Of a stretch of DNA of 64,000 nt, positions 52,371-61,591 are shown one piece after another. Origin of the DNA: DASUWK01 sp036378435 (GTDB lineage: Bacteria; Chloroflexota; Dormibacteria; Dormibacterales; Dormibacteraceae). The position numbers and the translations under genes were made by a program. The notes under the pieces were generated by a model. That model was not told where the DNA came from. It worked only from the letters and a program-made list of their open reading frames with translations, and made no database searches. Each line of letters opens with the position of its first letter. Within the stretch, counting starts at the first letter, position 1. Location of the stretch: assembly GCA_036378435.1 (NCBI GenBank), contig DASUWK010000056.1:1-64000 (forward strand), given 5' to 3'.

Positions 52371-52979
52371 TCAGGGTCTGCCGACGGCGCTGCCGTCGAG
52401 CCCGACGACGTACCAGATCCCGTTCACGCCCTGGCCGTTGGTCTGGTGCGGCCCCGAGTCTCCGGCATAGAAGTACAGCGGGTGGCCGAAGTAGTCGATC
52501 TGCCCGTCGTTGACCGCCAGTTTCGACTGCTGGACCCCGCCCTCGGCCGCGGGCGCGCCCTTCGTCGGTGCGAACGGCGGCCAGAGCTGCGCGCAGCTGC
52601 CGGTGCACGTAGGAGTGGTGCTCACGTCCGGTGTGAAGAGATAGAGGACGTAGCCGCGGCTGTCGACCAGGATCGAACCGTACTTCGGACTGCTCCAGCT
52701 GGTGACGATCGTGCCCGCAGCCGCCGGCGTCAGGCGGGGCGAAGGCGCCGGACCCGAACCCGGAGGCGCTGCGCTGTTCGCGGCGGCGGCGGCGCTGGAC
52801 GTCGGCGTGCTCCCCGGCGCCGGCGAGGCGACGGCGGCGGCTGCGCCACCCTGGCTAGATGCGGGAGCTGCGGAGGCGGCGGCCACGGGCGGCGCCTGGT
52901 CCTGCTGGTGGCGGCTCGCGGCGGGCGTCGCGCCGCAGGCGGCGGTCAGCAGAGCGAGGGTCGTCAGGCTCCATGCCAT
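52371..52979 (-). CDS. Secreted lipoprotein-like protein with PF03640-type repeats
   Basis: 202 residues from ATG 52979 (a GTG at 52991 is possible). Short hydrophobic leader with LLTAAC, a weak lipobox, then a 70-residue Ala/Pro/Ser linker. The C-terminal domain is the 'secreted repeat of unknown function' (COG4315): KYGSILVDSRGYVLYLFTPD, CTGSCAQLWPPF, YFGHPLYFYAGDSGPHQTNGQG and WYVVGLDG. It probably sits on the outer face of the membrane; its role is unknown. Confidence 0.88.
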   Translation of the reverse strand: MAWSLTTLALLTAACGATPAASRHQQDQAPPVAAASAAPASSQGGAAAAVASPAPGSTPTSSAAAAANSAAPPGSGPAPSPRLTPAAAGTIVTSWSSPKYGSILVDSRGYVLYLFTPDVSTTPTCTGSCAQLWPPFAPTKGAPAAEGGVQQSKLAVNDGQIDYFGHPLYFYAGDSGPHQTNGQGVNGIWYVVGLDGSAVGRP

Positions 52980-53040
52980 CCGGGCTGTCACGAAAAGCAG
53001 TAACGCCCGGGAAGGCGGCTGATTCCCGCCTGGGTTCGGC

Positions 53041-53808
53041 TTAGCCGGCCGGGGCGAGCACCGTTCCGACGCGCTGGTGTCGGAATCCCCAGACGGCGTA
53101 GCGCATGAGGCCCATCGCCTCGTAGCGGCGCCGTTTCGCGCGCGTGCGTCCGCTCTCGATCGCCTGCCGCAGCTCCTGGGCCGTAGCGCCCGGGAACGTC
53201 GTGTAGGCGCGGCCGACCGCGTCGAGGATGTGAGCGTCGGAGTTGCCGAGCTCGGCGATGCGGGAGCCGGTCTGTAGGCGCCGGGCCAGGACATTGAAGG
53301 GCAGGAACCCGGGGGTCGAGTTCTCGACCTCGATCGCGTCGAAGTCGAGCTCGGCGGCCAGCCAGCCGACTCCGTGGACGGCGCCGTGGCCCCGAACCGC
53401 GCGGGCGGTCCGCCAGAACGGGTGGGCGGCGAAGGCGACGCCGCCCTGGGCGTGGATGGCGTCGATCGTCGCGGCCGCCGACATCCCCGGGCGCACGCGC
53501 CTCTCGAGGAACAGCCCGACGATGTGGCCGTCGCGGCTGGAGACCTCCTCCCCGACGATGACATGCGGCCGGCTGAAGGCTGCCGCCAGCTCGGCGGCTT
53601 CGAGCGCGCCCTCGATCCGGTCGTGGTCGGTCACCGCGATGACGTCGAGCTCGGTGTTGTGGGACACGTGCCGGATCAGCTGGGCAGGGGTGGGCCAGCC
53701 ATCGCTGAAGTTGGTGTGCAGGTGGAGATCCGCGGTCCCTCGACGGGGCATCGCCCGGAGTGTACCGACGAGGTCCGCTGCAAACCCCCTACGATCCTGA
53801 GAATCCAT
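53041..53808 (-). CDS. PHP-domain metal-dependent phosphoesterase
   Basis: 255 residues. PHP motifs: DLHLHTNFSDG (motif 1), AVTDHDRIEG (motif 2), GEEVSSRDGHIVGLF (motif 3), AFAAHPFW and LGNSDAHI (motif 4). Related to nucleoside bisphosphate phosphatase/RNase AM (YciV) and to polymerase PHP domains; the substrate is not clear. There is no polymerase domain. Confidence 0.92.
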   Translation of the reverse strand: MDSQDRRGFAADLVGTLRAMPRRGTADLHLHTNFSDGWPTPAQLIRHVSHNTELDVIAVTDHDRIEGALEAAELAAAFSRPHVIVGEEVSSRDGHIVGLFLERRVRPGMSAAATIDAIHAQGGVAFAAHPFWRTARAVRGHGAVHGVGWLAAELDFDAIEVENSTPGFLPFNVLARRLQTGSRIAELGNSDAHILDAVGRAYTTFPGATAQELRQAIESGRTRAKRRRYEAMGLMRYAVWGFRHQRVGTVLAPAG

Positions 53809-53904
53809 CCCCTGCGATGAACGTCATTGGGCGTGCAGCCTTGCGCCAGCCGCGCCACTGGCTCATCCTTCGATCGGGGAACTTCCTCAGGAGGTAATGA
53901 AGGT

Positions 53905-55554
53905 ATGCGCGGGTTGATGCAGGACTACCCGCTGACCGTCCAGCACATGCTCTGGCGGTTGGAGCGGCTCTGGCAGCGCGTCGAGGTGGTGACGCAGCGG
54001 GAGAACGAGGTCCATCGGTACACATACGCCGACTTCGTGCCGCGGGTCGGGCGGCTGGCGAATGCTCTGAAGCGGCTGGGCGTCGGCGACGGCGACCGCG
54101 TCGCGACCCTCGCCTGGAACAACTACCGACACCTGGAGCTCTACTACGCCATACCGGCGATGGGCGCGGTGCTGCACACGCTGAACCTGCGCCTCTTCCC
54201 CGAGCAGCTCGAGTTCGTGATCAAGGACGCCGACGACAAGGTGATCTTCGTCGACAAGACCCTGCTCCCGATCCTCGACAAGCTGGCGGGCAAGCTCGAC
54301 GCCGTCAAGCACATCGTGGTGATGAACGACGGCGGTCCGCTGCCCGAGCATCACCTGGGCGAGGTTCTCGACTACGAGACGCTGATCGCGGCCGAGTCGC
54401 CGGACTACTCGTGGCCTCGGCTGGACGAGTGGGACGCGGCGGCGATGTGCTACACGTCCGGCACGACCGGCAACCCTAAGGGCGTCGTCTACTCACACCG
54501 ATCGCAGTTCCTGCACTCGATGGGCGTGAACATGACGAGCGGCCTCGGCCTGGAAGAGTCGGACGTCCTGCTGCCGGTGGTGCCGATGTTCCACGCGAAC
54601 TCGTGGGGCATTCCGTACGGGATCGGCCTCGCGGGCGCGACGTTGATCTTGCCCGACCGCTGGATGGGCGACGCGGAAGTGCTGTCACGGCTGACGGTGG
54701 ACGAGGGGGTCACGGTGCTCGCGGGCGTGCCCACGATCTGGATCGGCCTGCTCGCGCACATGCAGAAGACGGGCACGCGGTTCCCGAAGGTCCGGACGGT
54801 GATCTGCGGCGGCTCTGCCGTCCCTCGCGCCCTGATGGAGGGTATGGACAAGATCGGGCTGAGGATGCTGCATGCCTGGGGCATGACGGAGACGTCTCCG
54901 ATCGGCACCGTCGCCATCCCGCGCTCGTGGCACCCGGACGACTACGAGGGCGAGCTCAAGATGCGCCTGTCGCAGGGCCCGCCGCACCCCGGTGTCGAGA
55001 TCCGGATCGTCGAGCTCTCGACCGGCGAGGAGCTGCCGTGGGACGGAGTCGCCTTCGGCGAGATCCAGTGCCGCGGGCCGTGGATCGCGTCCGGGTACCA
55101 CAACGGCGTCGACCCCGACAAGCTCACCGCCGACGGCTGGTTCCGCACGGGCGACGTCGCGACGATCGACCAGGATGGCTTCGTCCAGATCGTCGACCGC
55201 ACGAAGGACGTGATCAAGTCCGGCGGCGAGTGGGTCAGCTCGGTCGAGCTCGAGAACGCGATCATGGCGCACCCCAAAGTGCTGGAAGCCGCCGTGATCG
55301 GCCTCGAGCACCCCAAGTGGTCGGAGCGCCCGGTCGCGTTTGTTGTGCTGAGGCCTGACGCGGGCGACGTCAGCGAGGACGAGATCAAGGACTTCCTGGC
55401 CGACCGCGTGGCCAAGTGGTGGCTGCCCGACGAGGTTCGTTTCATCGGGGAGATTCCCAAGACCTCCGTGGGCAAGTTCGACAAGAAGGTGCTTCGCGCC
55501 AACGCCGAGCCCCTCAAGGCCGAAGCGCCCGCCGCCAGCGGCGGGAGCACCTAG
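53905..55554 (+). CDS. Long-chain acyl-CoA synthetase (ANL superfamily)
   Basis: 549 residues from ATG 53905, chosen for AGGAGG at 53889-53894. The frame is open from 53827, which would add 26 residues. AMP-binding motifs: MCYTSGTTGNPKGVVYSH, LHAWGMTETSP, GWFRTGDVATID and the C-terminal lysine in PKTSVGKFDKK. Activates a fatty acid to its CoA ester, probably for degradation. Repeat copy 2 begins 6 nt past its stop. Confidence 0.95.
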   Translation: MRGLMQDYPLTVQHMLWRLERLWQRVEVVTQRENEVHRYTYADFVPRVGRLANALKRLGVGDGDRVATLAWNNYRHLELYYAIPAMGAVLHTLNLRLFPEQLEFVIKDADDKVIFVDKTLLPILDKLAGKLDAVKHIVVMNDGGPLPEHHLGEVLDYETLIAAESPDYSWPRLDEWDAAAMCYTSGTTGNPKGVVYSHRSQFLHSMGVNMTSGLGLEESDVLLPVVPMFHANSWGIPYGIGLAGATLILPDRWMGDAEVLSRLTVDEGVTVLAGVPTIWIGLLAHMQKTGTRFPKVRTVICGGSAVPRALMEGMDKIGLRMLHAWGMTETSPIGTVAIPRSWHPDDYEGELKMRLSQGPPHPGVEIRIVELSTGEELPWDGVAFGEIQCRGPWIASGYHNGVDPDKLTADGWFRTGDVATIDQDGFVQIVDRTKDVIKSGGEWVSSVELENAIMAHPKVLEAAVIGLEHPKWSERPVAFVVLRPDAGDVSEDEIKDFLADRVAKWWLPDEVRFIGEIPKTSVGKFDKKVLRANAEPLKAEAPAASGGST

Positions 55555-55560
55555 CACGGC

Positions 55561-55710
55561 CTCTATCCCTCCGCCGTAGCCACCCACCCGGGGGGTGCGG
55601 CGGAGGGTATTCGGGGGCCGGAGACTACGTCAACCCAGGTGGTTAACGCAGCGTTCGCCGGCGAACGCATGGGTTGGCGCGCCCGGCGGGCCGCGTTCGC
55701 CGGCGAACGC
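55561..55710 (+). repeat. Dispersed intergenic repeat, copy 2
   Basis: Begins with a long hairpin: CCCTCCGCCG pairs perfectly with CGGCGGAGGG around a CACCCACCCGGGGGGTG core. Then CAACCCAGG and two identical 18-bp palindromes GCGTTCGCCGGCGAACGC (55651-55668, 55693-55710), 42 bp apart. Aligns with 27800-27966 in the opposite orientation. It occupies most of the 288-nt gap before the kinase gene. Confidence 0.7.
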
Positions 55711-55842
55711 GCCCGAACACGCGCCCAAACGCCGGACGGCCGCGCCGAGCGGCAAGTACCCCGCGCCCCCGGCGTTGCCTCGATAAGTAGTCCGCGTTAA
55801 CGACTCGTCGAGGTAAAACCGCTGCCGCATACTTCCGCTGCC

Positions 55843-58683
55843 ATGCCAGTCACCCGGTTCGGCCGCTTCACCGTGCAGGCAGAGCTCGGTCGCGGCGCCA
55901 TGGGCGTCGTCTACAAGGGCGCCCACCCCGGCCTCGGCGTACCGGTCGCGATCAAGGTGCTGGCCGAGACGTTCAGCAAGGACGCCAGCTTCCGCCTCCG
56001 CTTCCAGCGCGAAGCCGAGGCGATCGCGGCGCTCAACCACCCCGGGATCGTGCGCGTCTACGACTTCGACGAGCACGAGGGCTCGCTCTTCATCGTGATG
56101 GAGTACGTCGAGGGACGCTCGCTGCGCTCCTATCTCCACGAATACGTCCGCTTCAACGTCGACACCAGCCTCGACCTCATCCAGCAGCTGCTGGGCGCTG
56201 TGGGCATCGCGCACCAGCGCTGGATCGTCCATCGCGACCTCAAGCCCGAGAACGTCCTCGTCAACGCCCAGGGCAAGACGAAGATCCTCGACTTCGGTGT
56301 CAGCAAGCTCGTCGACGACCGGGTCAACCTCACGGCGACAGGCAGCATGGTGGGGACGCCGTACTACATGTCGCCCGAGCAGGTTCGCGCCGAGGACGTG
56401 GACCGGCGCGCCGACGTCTACGCGCTCGGCTGCATGCTCTACGAGCTGCTCCACGGCGAGCCACCTTTCACCGGGACGATGGCCGCCGTCCTCCACTCCC
56501 AGGTCTACGACCGCCCGCGCGCGTCCGCCGCCATCCCACCGGCGCTGATGAACGTCATCTGGCAGGCGACCGAGAAGAGCCTCGAGGTCCGCTACCAGTC
56601 GTGCGAGGAGTTCGCCGGCGCGCTGCTCGCCCTGCCGCATGTCGCGGACGCGCCGCCTGACCCGCCTGCGCCCGCCGAACCACCGCCGAGCCACTCACCG
56701 GCGATGAAGATCCGCATGCCGCAGCTGCGTCTGACCAAGATTGGCGACGACAAGAGCCTGGCCGGCGCCGCCGACGGCCGCAAGGTCCGGATCGGCGGCT
56801 GCTGGCACACCGGCTGCGCGGCGAAGGAGGGCTGGGCCTGCACGTACGTCGATTCGATGAAGCGCCAGTGCGAGACGTGGTGGTGCAAGGAACACGTCGA
56901 GTGGGTCGAGGACCGGCCGTTCTGCCCTCGCCACGCCAACTCGGTGCGGGCCCTGGCCGTCACCGCCGGCACGATCCGCGAGATCAAGCACCTGCCCAAC
57001 GTGGACGACCGCGCCCTTCCCCTCGCCGCGCTCGTCGCAGAGGACGTGACCCGCGACGTCACAGAGGTCCTGCGGCGGCGGCACGAGGGTCGCAAGGACG
57101 TGCGCATCGCGGTCGACCCGACCGTGCGCCAGCACTTCCTGAACCGGACCGAGCTCGCCTGGGAGCGCAGCTGGGCGGCGCTGAAGCAGACCTCCTACCT
57201 GAACCGCGTCGCGCTCCGGGTGACCACCGCCCAACCTGACACCGTCCAGCTGGTCATCGACAACGGCGTGGTCTGGAGCGCGGTCCCGGACTGGATCACG
57301 CGCCACCGCGAAGGCGACCGGCCGGATCCCGCCGACCGCGCTCGCTTCCGCAACCAGCTCATCCAGGTGCTGCTCGACAGGCTGGATCGCCAGCTCTCGT
57401 TCGACACCTCCCATCCCGGTGTCGACGGCACGCGCAAGACCCAGGCCGGAGGACCTCCGCCCGACATCGCCCCGGCGCTGCTGGAAGGCATGCTGCTGCG
57501 CCTGGCCGCGGCCTCGACCAAGCTGACCGGTTACGAGCTCGCCGACGGTCTCGCCCTCCCATTCGCATCCGTGGAGCGCGCCGTCGACTCACTCGTCACG
57601 CAGGAGTTCCTGAGCGCGCTCGGCATCTCGGCCGACCGCGGGCCGTGGAACTCGCGGCCGATCCCCGAGCGGATGGCCTACGCGATCACCAACCGCGGAC
57701 GGCTGCGCTCAGACGAGATCGGCGCCGCCGGCACGCGCTACGTGGGGCCGGCGCCGGTCAGCCTGCAGGAGTACCAGGTCGTCCTGTCGGCGGCGACGCG
57801 GACGCCCCCGCTCGACGAGCAGCGGGTGACCGCGGCGCTCCAGGGCATCGAGCTGGTGCCCGGCGTCGCCGAAGCGATCAGGGCGGCCGTCAATTCGCGC
57901 TCGTCGATCTTCATCTACGGAGCTCCCGGGAACGGCAAGACGACTCTCGCGCGCCGCCTCGTCGACCTGCTCGGCGCCCCGATCCTGGTCCCCTACGCCA
58001 TCGACCTCGGCGGCGGCGACCTCATGCGCGTCTTCGACCCGTCGGCCCACCGGCCGGAGGGCCCGCAGCCGCCGGATCGCCGCTGGCGCCTGGTCGCGCG
58101 GCCGCTCGTGCAGGTCGGCGGCGAGTTCCAGGTCGAGATGCTCGACCCCACCTGGGAAGGCGGCAGCCGCACTTACGAGGCTCCCCTCCAGGTGAAGGCG
58201 AACGGCGGCGTGCTCTTGATAGACGACCTCGGCCGTCAGAAGGCCAAGCCGAAGGAGATCCTCGACCGGCTGATCCTGCCCCTGGAGCAGGGCGTCGACT
58301 TCATGAACCTGCTCACCAGCGGCCGCAAGATCGAGGTCCCGTTCGCGGCCCAGCTGGCCCTCTCGACCAACCTCAAGCCGGGCGACCTGCTGGACGAGGC
58401 CTACATCCGCCGGCTGTCATACAAGGTCCACATGCCCGACCCCAGCTGGGAGATGTTCGAGCGCATCTTCGAGCGGGAAAGGGACCGCTTGAACTTGCCG
58501 GACAACCCGGCCATCCTCCCCCACCTGCGGGCCTTGTACGGCGGCCGCCCGGTGCGCGGCAACCATCCGCGGGACCTCCTCGAGCGCGTCACGGACGTCG
58601 CGGCGGCCCGGGGCGTCAAGGCGACGCTCGACCCGGACCTGGTCGAGTCGGCGTGGGGCTCGCTCTTCCTGGCCGCTACGTAG
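55843..58683 (+). CDS. Ser/Thr protein kinase, Cys-rich module and AAA+ ATPase fusion
   Basis: 946 residues. An N-terminal Hanks-type kinase (1-265): glycine loop LGRGAMGVVYKG, VAIKVL lysine, HRDLKPENVLV, DFGVSKL and GTPYYMSPEQ, all catalytically complete. Residues about 320-370 hold a Cys/His cluster (CWHTGCAAKEGWAC, CETWWCKEHVEW, CPRHAN) that looks like a B-box or treble-clef zinc module. A helical/winged region leads to a AAA+ domain with Walker A GAPGNGKTT near 695 and Walker B GVLLIDDLGR near 790. There is no transmembrane helix, which is unusual for bacterial kinases. Likely a cytoplasmic signalling ATPase. Confidence 0.85.
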   Translation: MPVTRFGRFTVQAELGRGAMGVVYKGAHPGLGVPVAIKVLAETFSKDASFRLRFQREAEAIAALNHPGIVRVYDFDEHEGSLFIVMEYVEGRSLRSYLHEYVRFNVDTSLDLIQQLLGAVGIAHQRWIVHRDLKPENVLVNAQGKTKILDFGVSKLVDDRVNLTATGSMVGTPYYMSPEQVRAEDVDRRADVYALGCMLYELLHGEPPFTGTMAAVLHSQVYDRPRASAAIPPALMNVIWQATEKSLEVRYQSCEEFAGALLALPHVADAPPDPPAPAEPPPSHSPAMKIRMPQLRLTKIGDDKSLAGAADGRKVRIGGCWHTGCAAKEGWACTYVDSMKRQCETWWCKEHVEWVEDRPFCPRHANSVRALAVTAGTIREIKHLPNVDDRALPLAALVAEDVTRDVTEVLRRRHEGRKDVRIAVDPTVRQHFLNRTELAWERSWAALKQTSYLNRVALRVTTAQPDTVQLVIDNGVVWSAVPDWITRHREGDRPDPADRARFRNQLIQVLLDRLDRQLSFDTSHPGVDGTRKTQAGGPPPDIAPALLEGMLLRLAAASTKLTGYELADGLALPFASVERAVDSLVTQEFLSALGISADRGPWNSRPIPERMAYAITNRGRLRSDEIGAAGTRYVGPAPVSLQEYQVVLSAATRTPPLDEQRVTAALQGIELVPGVAEAIRAAVNSRSSIFIYGAPGNGKTTLARRLVDLLGAPILVPYAIDLGGGDLMRVFDPSAHRPEGPQPPDRRWRLVARPLVQVGGEFQVEMLDPTWEGGSRTYEAPLQVKANGGVLLIDDLGRQKAKPKEILDRLILPLEQGVDFMNLLTSGRKIEVPFAAQLALSTNLKPGDLLDEAYIRRLSYKVHMPDPSWEMFERIFERERDRLNLPDNPAILPHLRALYGGRPVRGNHPRDLLERVTDVAAARGVKATLDPDLVESAWGSLFLAAT

Positions 58684-60424
58684 GCGTCGTGCGGGCTCCT
58701 CCCCGCTTGCCGGGGAGGTGGCCGAGCGCAGCGAGGCCGGAGGGGACCGTGAGCTCCTCGCCGTCCGGCTTCGCGGAGAACCGCCAGTAGGCGACGCCGA
58801 GCGTGACCGCCCAGGTGATCACCGCGAGGGCGAAGACCACCGTCGCCAGCAGGGCCGGCCAGATGATGCCGCCATGCGTCTCGCGCATCAGCCAGTGGCT
58901 GGCCGGCACGAACTGCTCGGTGCGGTCGGCCGGCGCCGGGACGCCGGGCAGCCCGTAGGCAGGGTCGGCGGGCATGTCGACCGGAACCGCCGCCACGTCG
59001 TCGCCACGGGCGAAGAAGACGAGGCTCTTCCAGTTCCCGCCCACCGGGATCGTCGAGGCGGCGCGGTAGCGCCCACCGCCGAGGGGCGTCAGGTCGATGA
59101 CCCGCACTGGCGACCGGCCCTGCCAGGCGACCACGGTCAGCCAGTCGGGATGCGCGACCGCGGAGGCCGGCTGAATCGTGACCTCGAGCGCGACGTTGCG
59201 ATGCAATGCGATCTCGCCTGAGCCGTCCGCCAGGAACGCCGCCTGGCCGACGGTCTGGGTGCGGATCTCGGCCGTCGCGTTAGGAGCGCTGCGCAGGGGC
59301 AGGTGCCAGGCCAGCAGGCCGCCGATCACGGCGAGGGCCAGGATCACCGCCCCGGCTGGAACCCCGGCCGGCTGCCGTGCCAGGACGCGCCCGGCCGCGA
59401 TGCCGACCACGCCACCCGCGATCGCGATGACGACTGCGATCCAGATGTCGTTCAGCAGGTTGGCGGGCCACGGGTGCGCGTACCAGAGGTGAGTCCAGCC
59501 CCACTCCGCGGCCAGACCGACGGTGCCGATCAGCAGGCCAGAGACCGCGCCGACCACCATCGGGCGACGCCGGCCGAGCACCAGGAAGACAGCCTCGACG
59601 AGCAGCGCTTCGACCAGGTAGAGCGGGAACCGCGGCAGCACGTGGCCCAGGCCGGGGCCGATCAAGGCCGCCAGCAGGCCGCGCAGGACGATGAACAGGA
59701 CCGCGGTCCAGAGCGCACCGCCGCGTCCCAGCACCGCTCTAGCCGCAACCAAGCCGATGGACGCGGCGGCTGCGATCAGGGCCGGGTGGAACAGGAGCTG
59801 CCACTGCGGGATGCCCATGTCGAACTCGAGCTGGAGCGTGGAGAGGCCGATCAGGACGGAGGCGGCGAGCGGCCGCGTCATCGATCCCTTGTGCCCGCCC
59901 TCGACCTCCATCAGCCAGATTGCCAGGGGCGCCAGCGAGGCGCCGCCGATCATCAGCAGATGGGTCGGGCTCCACATCGTGACGTCGATCCCGTAGACGG
60001 CATGCCAGTAGTCGTCCAGCGGAAAGCCGAGGAGAGCGGCGCCGCCTACGCAGAACAGGGGCAGCGACGAGTACGGCACGCGCAGCTTGCCGAGACGCCA
60101 GCCGGCGGTGGCCGCCGTCTTGGTCGCGGTCCAAATGGACGCGAGCGAGGCGGCGAAGATGCCGAACAGGCCGATCAGGATGAGGATGTGCGGGACGGTG
60201 AACAGCTCCTTGTCGCGCCCGGTGTCCGCGTGCCAGGCGACGTCCCACATGAAGCCGATGAAGGCGACCGCGAGAGCCCAGAGGGTGACGTGCACGCCGA
60301 TCGCGGCCCAAGGGGCTAGGGAACTGCGGCGCGCGGCCCTCAGCCGGACCGGGAGCAGCCCGAACGCGGCGAGCACGAAGAGCCACTGCCAAGCGTCGTG
60401 AGTCTGGAAACCGAATCCACCCAT
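58676..60424 (-). CDS. Polytopic membrane protein of unknown function under TetR control
   Basis: 582 residues from ATG 60424; a TTG at 60448 lies inside the operator and is disfavoured. About ten helices in the first 400 residues, with HILILIGLFGIF, WSPTHLLMIGG and GFPLDDYWHAVYG, then an extracytoplasmic beta-rich stretch and one last helix. Conserved-looking His residues in the membrane part hint at a metal or haem site. The final residues (SGLAALGHLPGKRGGAR) come from a REP-like repeat. It diverges from a TetR gene with two operator palindromes between them. Confidence 0.78.
   Translation of the reverse strand: MGGFGFQTHDAWQWLFVLAAFGLLPVRLRAARRSSLAPWAAIGVHVTLWALAVAFIGFMWDVAWHADTGRDKELFTVPHILILIGLFGIFAASLASIWTATKTAATAGWRLGKLRVPYSSLPLFCVGGAALLGFPLDDYWHAVYGIDVTMWSPTHLLMIGGASLAPLAIWLMEVEGGHKGSMTRPLAASVLIGLSTLQLEFDMGIPQWQLLFHPALIAAAASIGLVAARAVLGRGGALWTAVLFIVLRGLLAALIGPGLGHVLPRFPLYLVEALLVEAVFLVLGRRRPMVVGAVSGLLIGTVGLAAEWGWTHLWYAHPWPANLLNDIWIAVVIAIAGGVVGIAAGRVLARQPAGVPAGAVILALAVIGGLLAWHLPLRSAPNATAEIRTQTVGQAAFLADGSGEIALHRNVALEVTIQPASAVAHPDWLTVVAWQGRSPVRVIDLTPLGGGRYRAASTIPVGGNWKSLVFFARGDDVAAVPVDMPADPAYGLPGVPAPADRTEQFVPASHWLMRETHGGIIWPALLATVVFALAVITWAVTLGVAYWRFSAKPDGEELTVPSGLAALGHLPGKRGGARTTPT
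58698..58718. repeat. REP-like hairpin
   Basis: CCTCCCCG-CTTGC-CGGGGAGG (8-bp stem) followed by GGCCGAGCGCAGCGAGGCC. This GC-rich motif is common as a REP-type element in soil bacteria. Here it is translated as the end of the membrane protein, just past the convergent kinase stop. Confidence 0.55.
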
Positions 60425-60433
60425 ATCTCTCTG

Positions 60434-60480
60434 TTGACCTCTGGTCAATAAGGCTACACAAGCTGTCGACTGAAAGTCAA
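60434..60480. promoter_or_regulatory. Two TetR operators, TTGAC-N5-GTCAA
   Basis: Site 1, 60434-60448, is a perfect palindrome (TTGACC-TCT-GGTCAA). Site 2, 60466-60480, read on the minus strand as TTGACT-TTC-AGTCGA, has one mismatch. Their centres are 32 bp apart, three helical turns. They lie between divergent starts at 60424 and 60483. Confidence 0.75.
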
Positions 60481-60482
60481 CA

Positions 60483-61082
60483 GTGCGTTATCGTGGCTTC
60501 GACGTGAAGTCGTACGCGCGGCTGACTCCCCAAACGCGACGCTCTCAGCTGCTCGAGCTCGGGCGCCGGCTCTTCCTCGACCGACCCTACGACGATCTCT
60601 CGATGGACGAGGTCGCGCTGCGCGCGGGCGTGTCGAAGGGCCTGCTCTACCACTACTTCCCGACCAAGCGCGAGTACTACATGGCCGTGCTCAACGCGGC
60701 GGTGGACGAGATGATCGAGATCGTCCAGCCGCAGCTCGACCTCGCGCCCGAGGACCAGATGCGGGTCAGCCTCGACCGCTACCTGGCCTTCGTCGACGAG
60801 AACGCGATCTCGTACGCGGCCGTGCTGCGCGGAGGGATCGGGAGCGACCCGAACATCGTCGCGATCGCCGACCGCTTCAGAAACGCCGCCTTCGAGCTGA
60901 TCATCACCCAGGCGCCGGGCCCGGTGACCCCGCTGGTCGAAGTGGCCGTGCGCGGCTGGATCGGCTTCGTCGAGGCGGTGAGCCTGGACTGGCTGCGCAC
61001 CCGTCGCCCGCCGCGGGAGGACCTGGTCGACCTCCTCACGGACACCCTGACGGAGTCCCTGCGAATCTGGGGTTCGGGGTAG
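60483..61082 (+). CDS. TetR-family repressor
   Basis: 199 residues from GTG 60483; GTG 60504 is an alternative that leaves room for a ribosome site. The helix-turn-helix is complete: RRSQLLELGRRLFLDRPYDDLSMDEVALRAGVSKGLLYHYFPTKREYY. The C-terminal ligand domain is of the AcrR type. It probably represses both itself and the divergent membrane protein through the two palindromes, and perhaps the gene at 22155. Confidence 0.93.
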   Translation: MRYRGFDVKSYARLTPQTRRSQLLELGRRLFLDRPYDDLSMDEVALRAGVSKGLLYHYFPTKREYYMAVLNAAVDEMIEIVQPQLDLAPEDQMRVSLDRYLAFVDENAISYAAVLRGGIGSDPNIVAIADRFRNAAFELIITQAPGPVTPLVEVAVRGWIGFVEAVSLDWLRTRRPPREDLVDLLTDTLTESLRIWGSG

Positions 61083-61087
61083 CCCGC

Positions 61088-61591
61088 CTAGCCTCCGAGC
61101 TCCAGGAAGGCGCGGCGGTGATAGACGAGCGGCGTGCGCCCCGCGTAGACGTCTCCGGCCAGAACGCGGCCGACGAAGATCACATGGTCGCCGGCCTCGA
61201 TCTCACGATCGATCGAGCAGCACGCGAAGGCCGCGCTGTACGGCTCCAGGACCGGCCCGCAGCCGGGCACCGGGGGCGGCGCCCACTCGAGGTCCTCGAA
61301 CTTGCGCGGGTCTTTGGTCGCCATCGTCCGAGCGAGCTGCTGCTGGCCGGCGGCGAGGATGTTGATCGTGAAGTACCCCGTCTCGCGAACGAACGGCAGC
61401 GTGTTGGAGCCACGATCGACGCAGGCGAGCACGAGCGGCGGGGCGAGCGAGACCGGCGAGAAGGCGCTCACGGTCAAGCCGTGAGGGCTGCCGTCCGCGG
61501 CCAGGGCGGTCAGGACGACGACGCCCGAAGGAAACGAGGCCATGATCTCCCGATACCGCTCGGCCGGCAGGGCGGGCGAGGGCTCAGCCAC
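61088..61591 (-). CDS. Flavin reductase family protein
   Basis: 167 residues. FMN-binding split-barrel family: REIMASFPSGVVVLTA, GLTVSAFSPVSLAPPLVLACV, YFTINILAAGQQQLA and AGDHVIFVGRV. Supplies reduced flavin to a monooxygenase or acts alone; no oxygenase is adjacent. Overlaps the VOC gene upstream by 8 nt. Confidence 0.92.
   Translation of the reverse strand: MAEPSPALPAERYREIMASFPSGVVVLTALAADGSPHGLTVSAFSPVSLAPPLVLACVDRGSNTLPFVRETGYFTINILAAGQQQLARTMATKDPRKFEDLEWAPPPVPGCGPVLEPYSAAFACCSIDREIEAGDHVIFVGRVLAGDVYAGRTPLVYHRRAFLELGG

Noticed and set aside
52371..53564. 397-codon open frame upstream of the lipoprotein
   Set aside because: The N-terminal half is a shadow of the PHP gene; the leader peptide at 52979 marks the true start.
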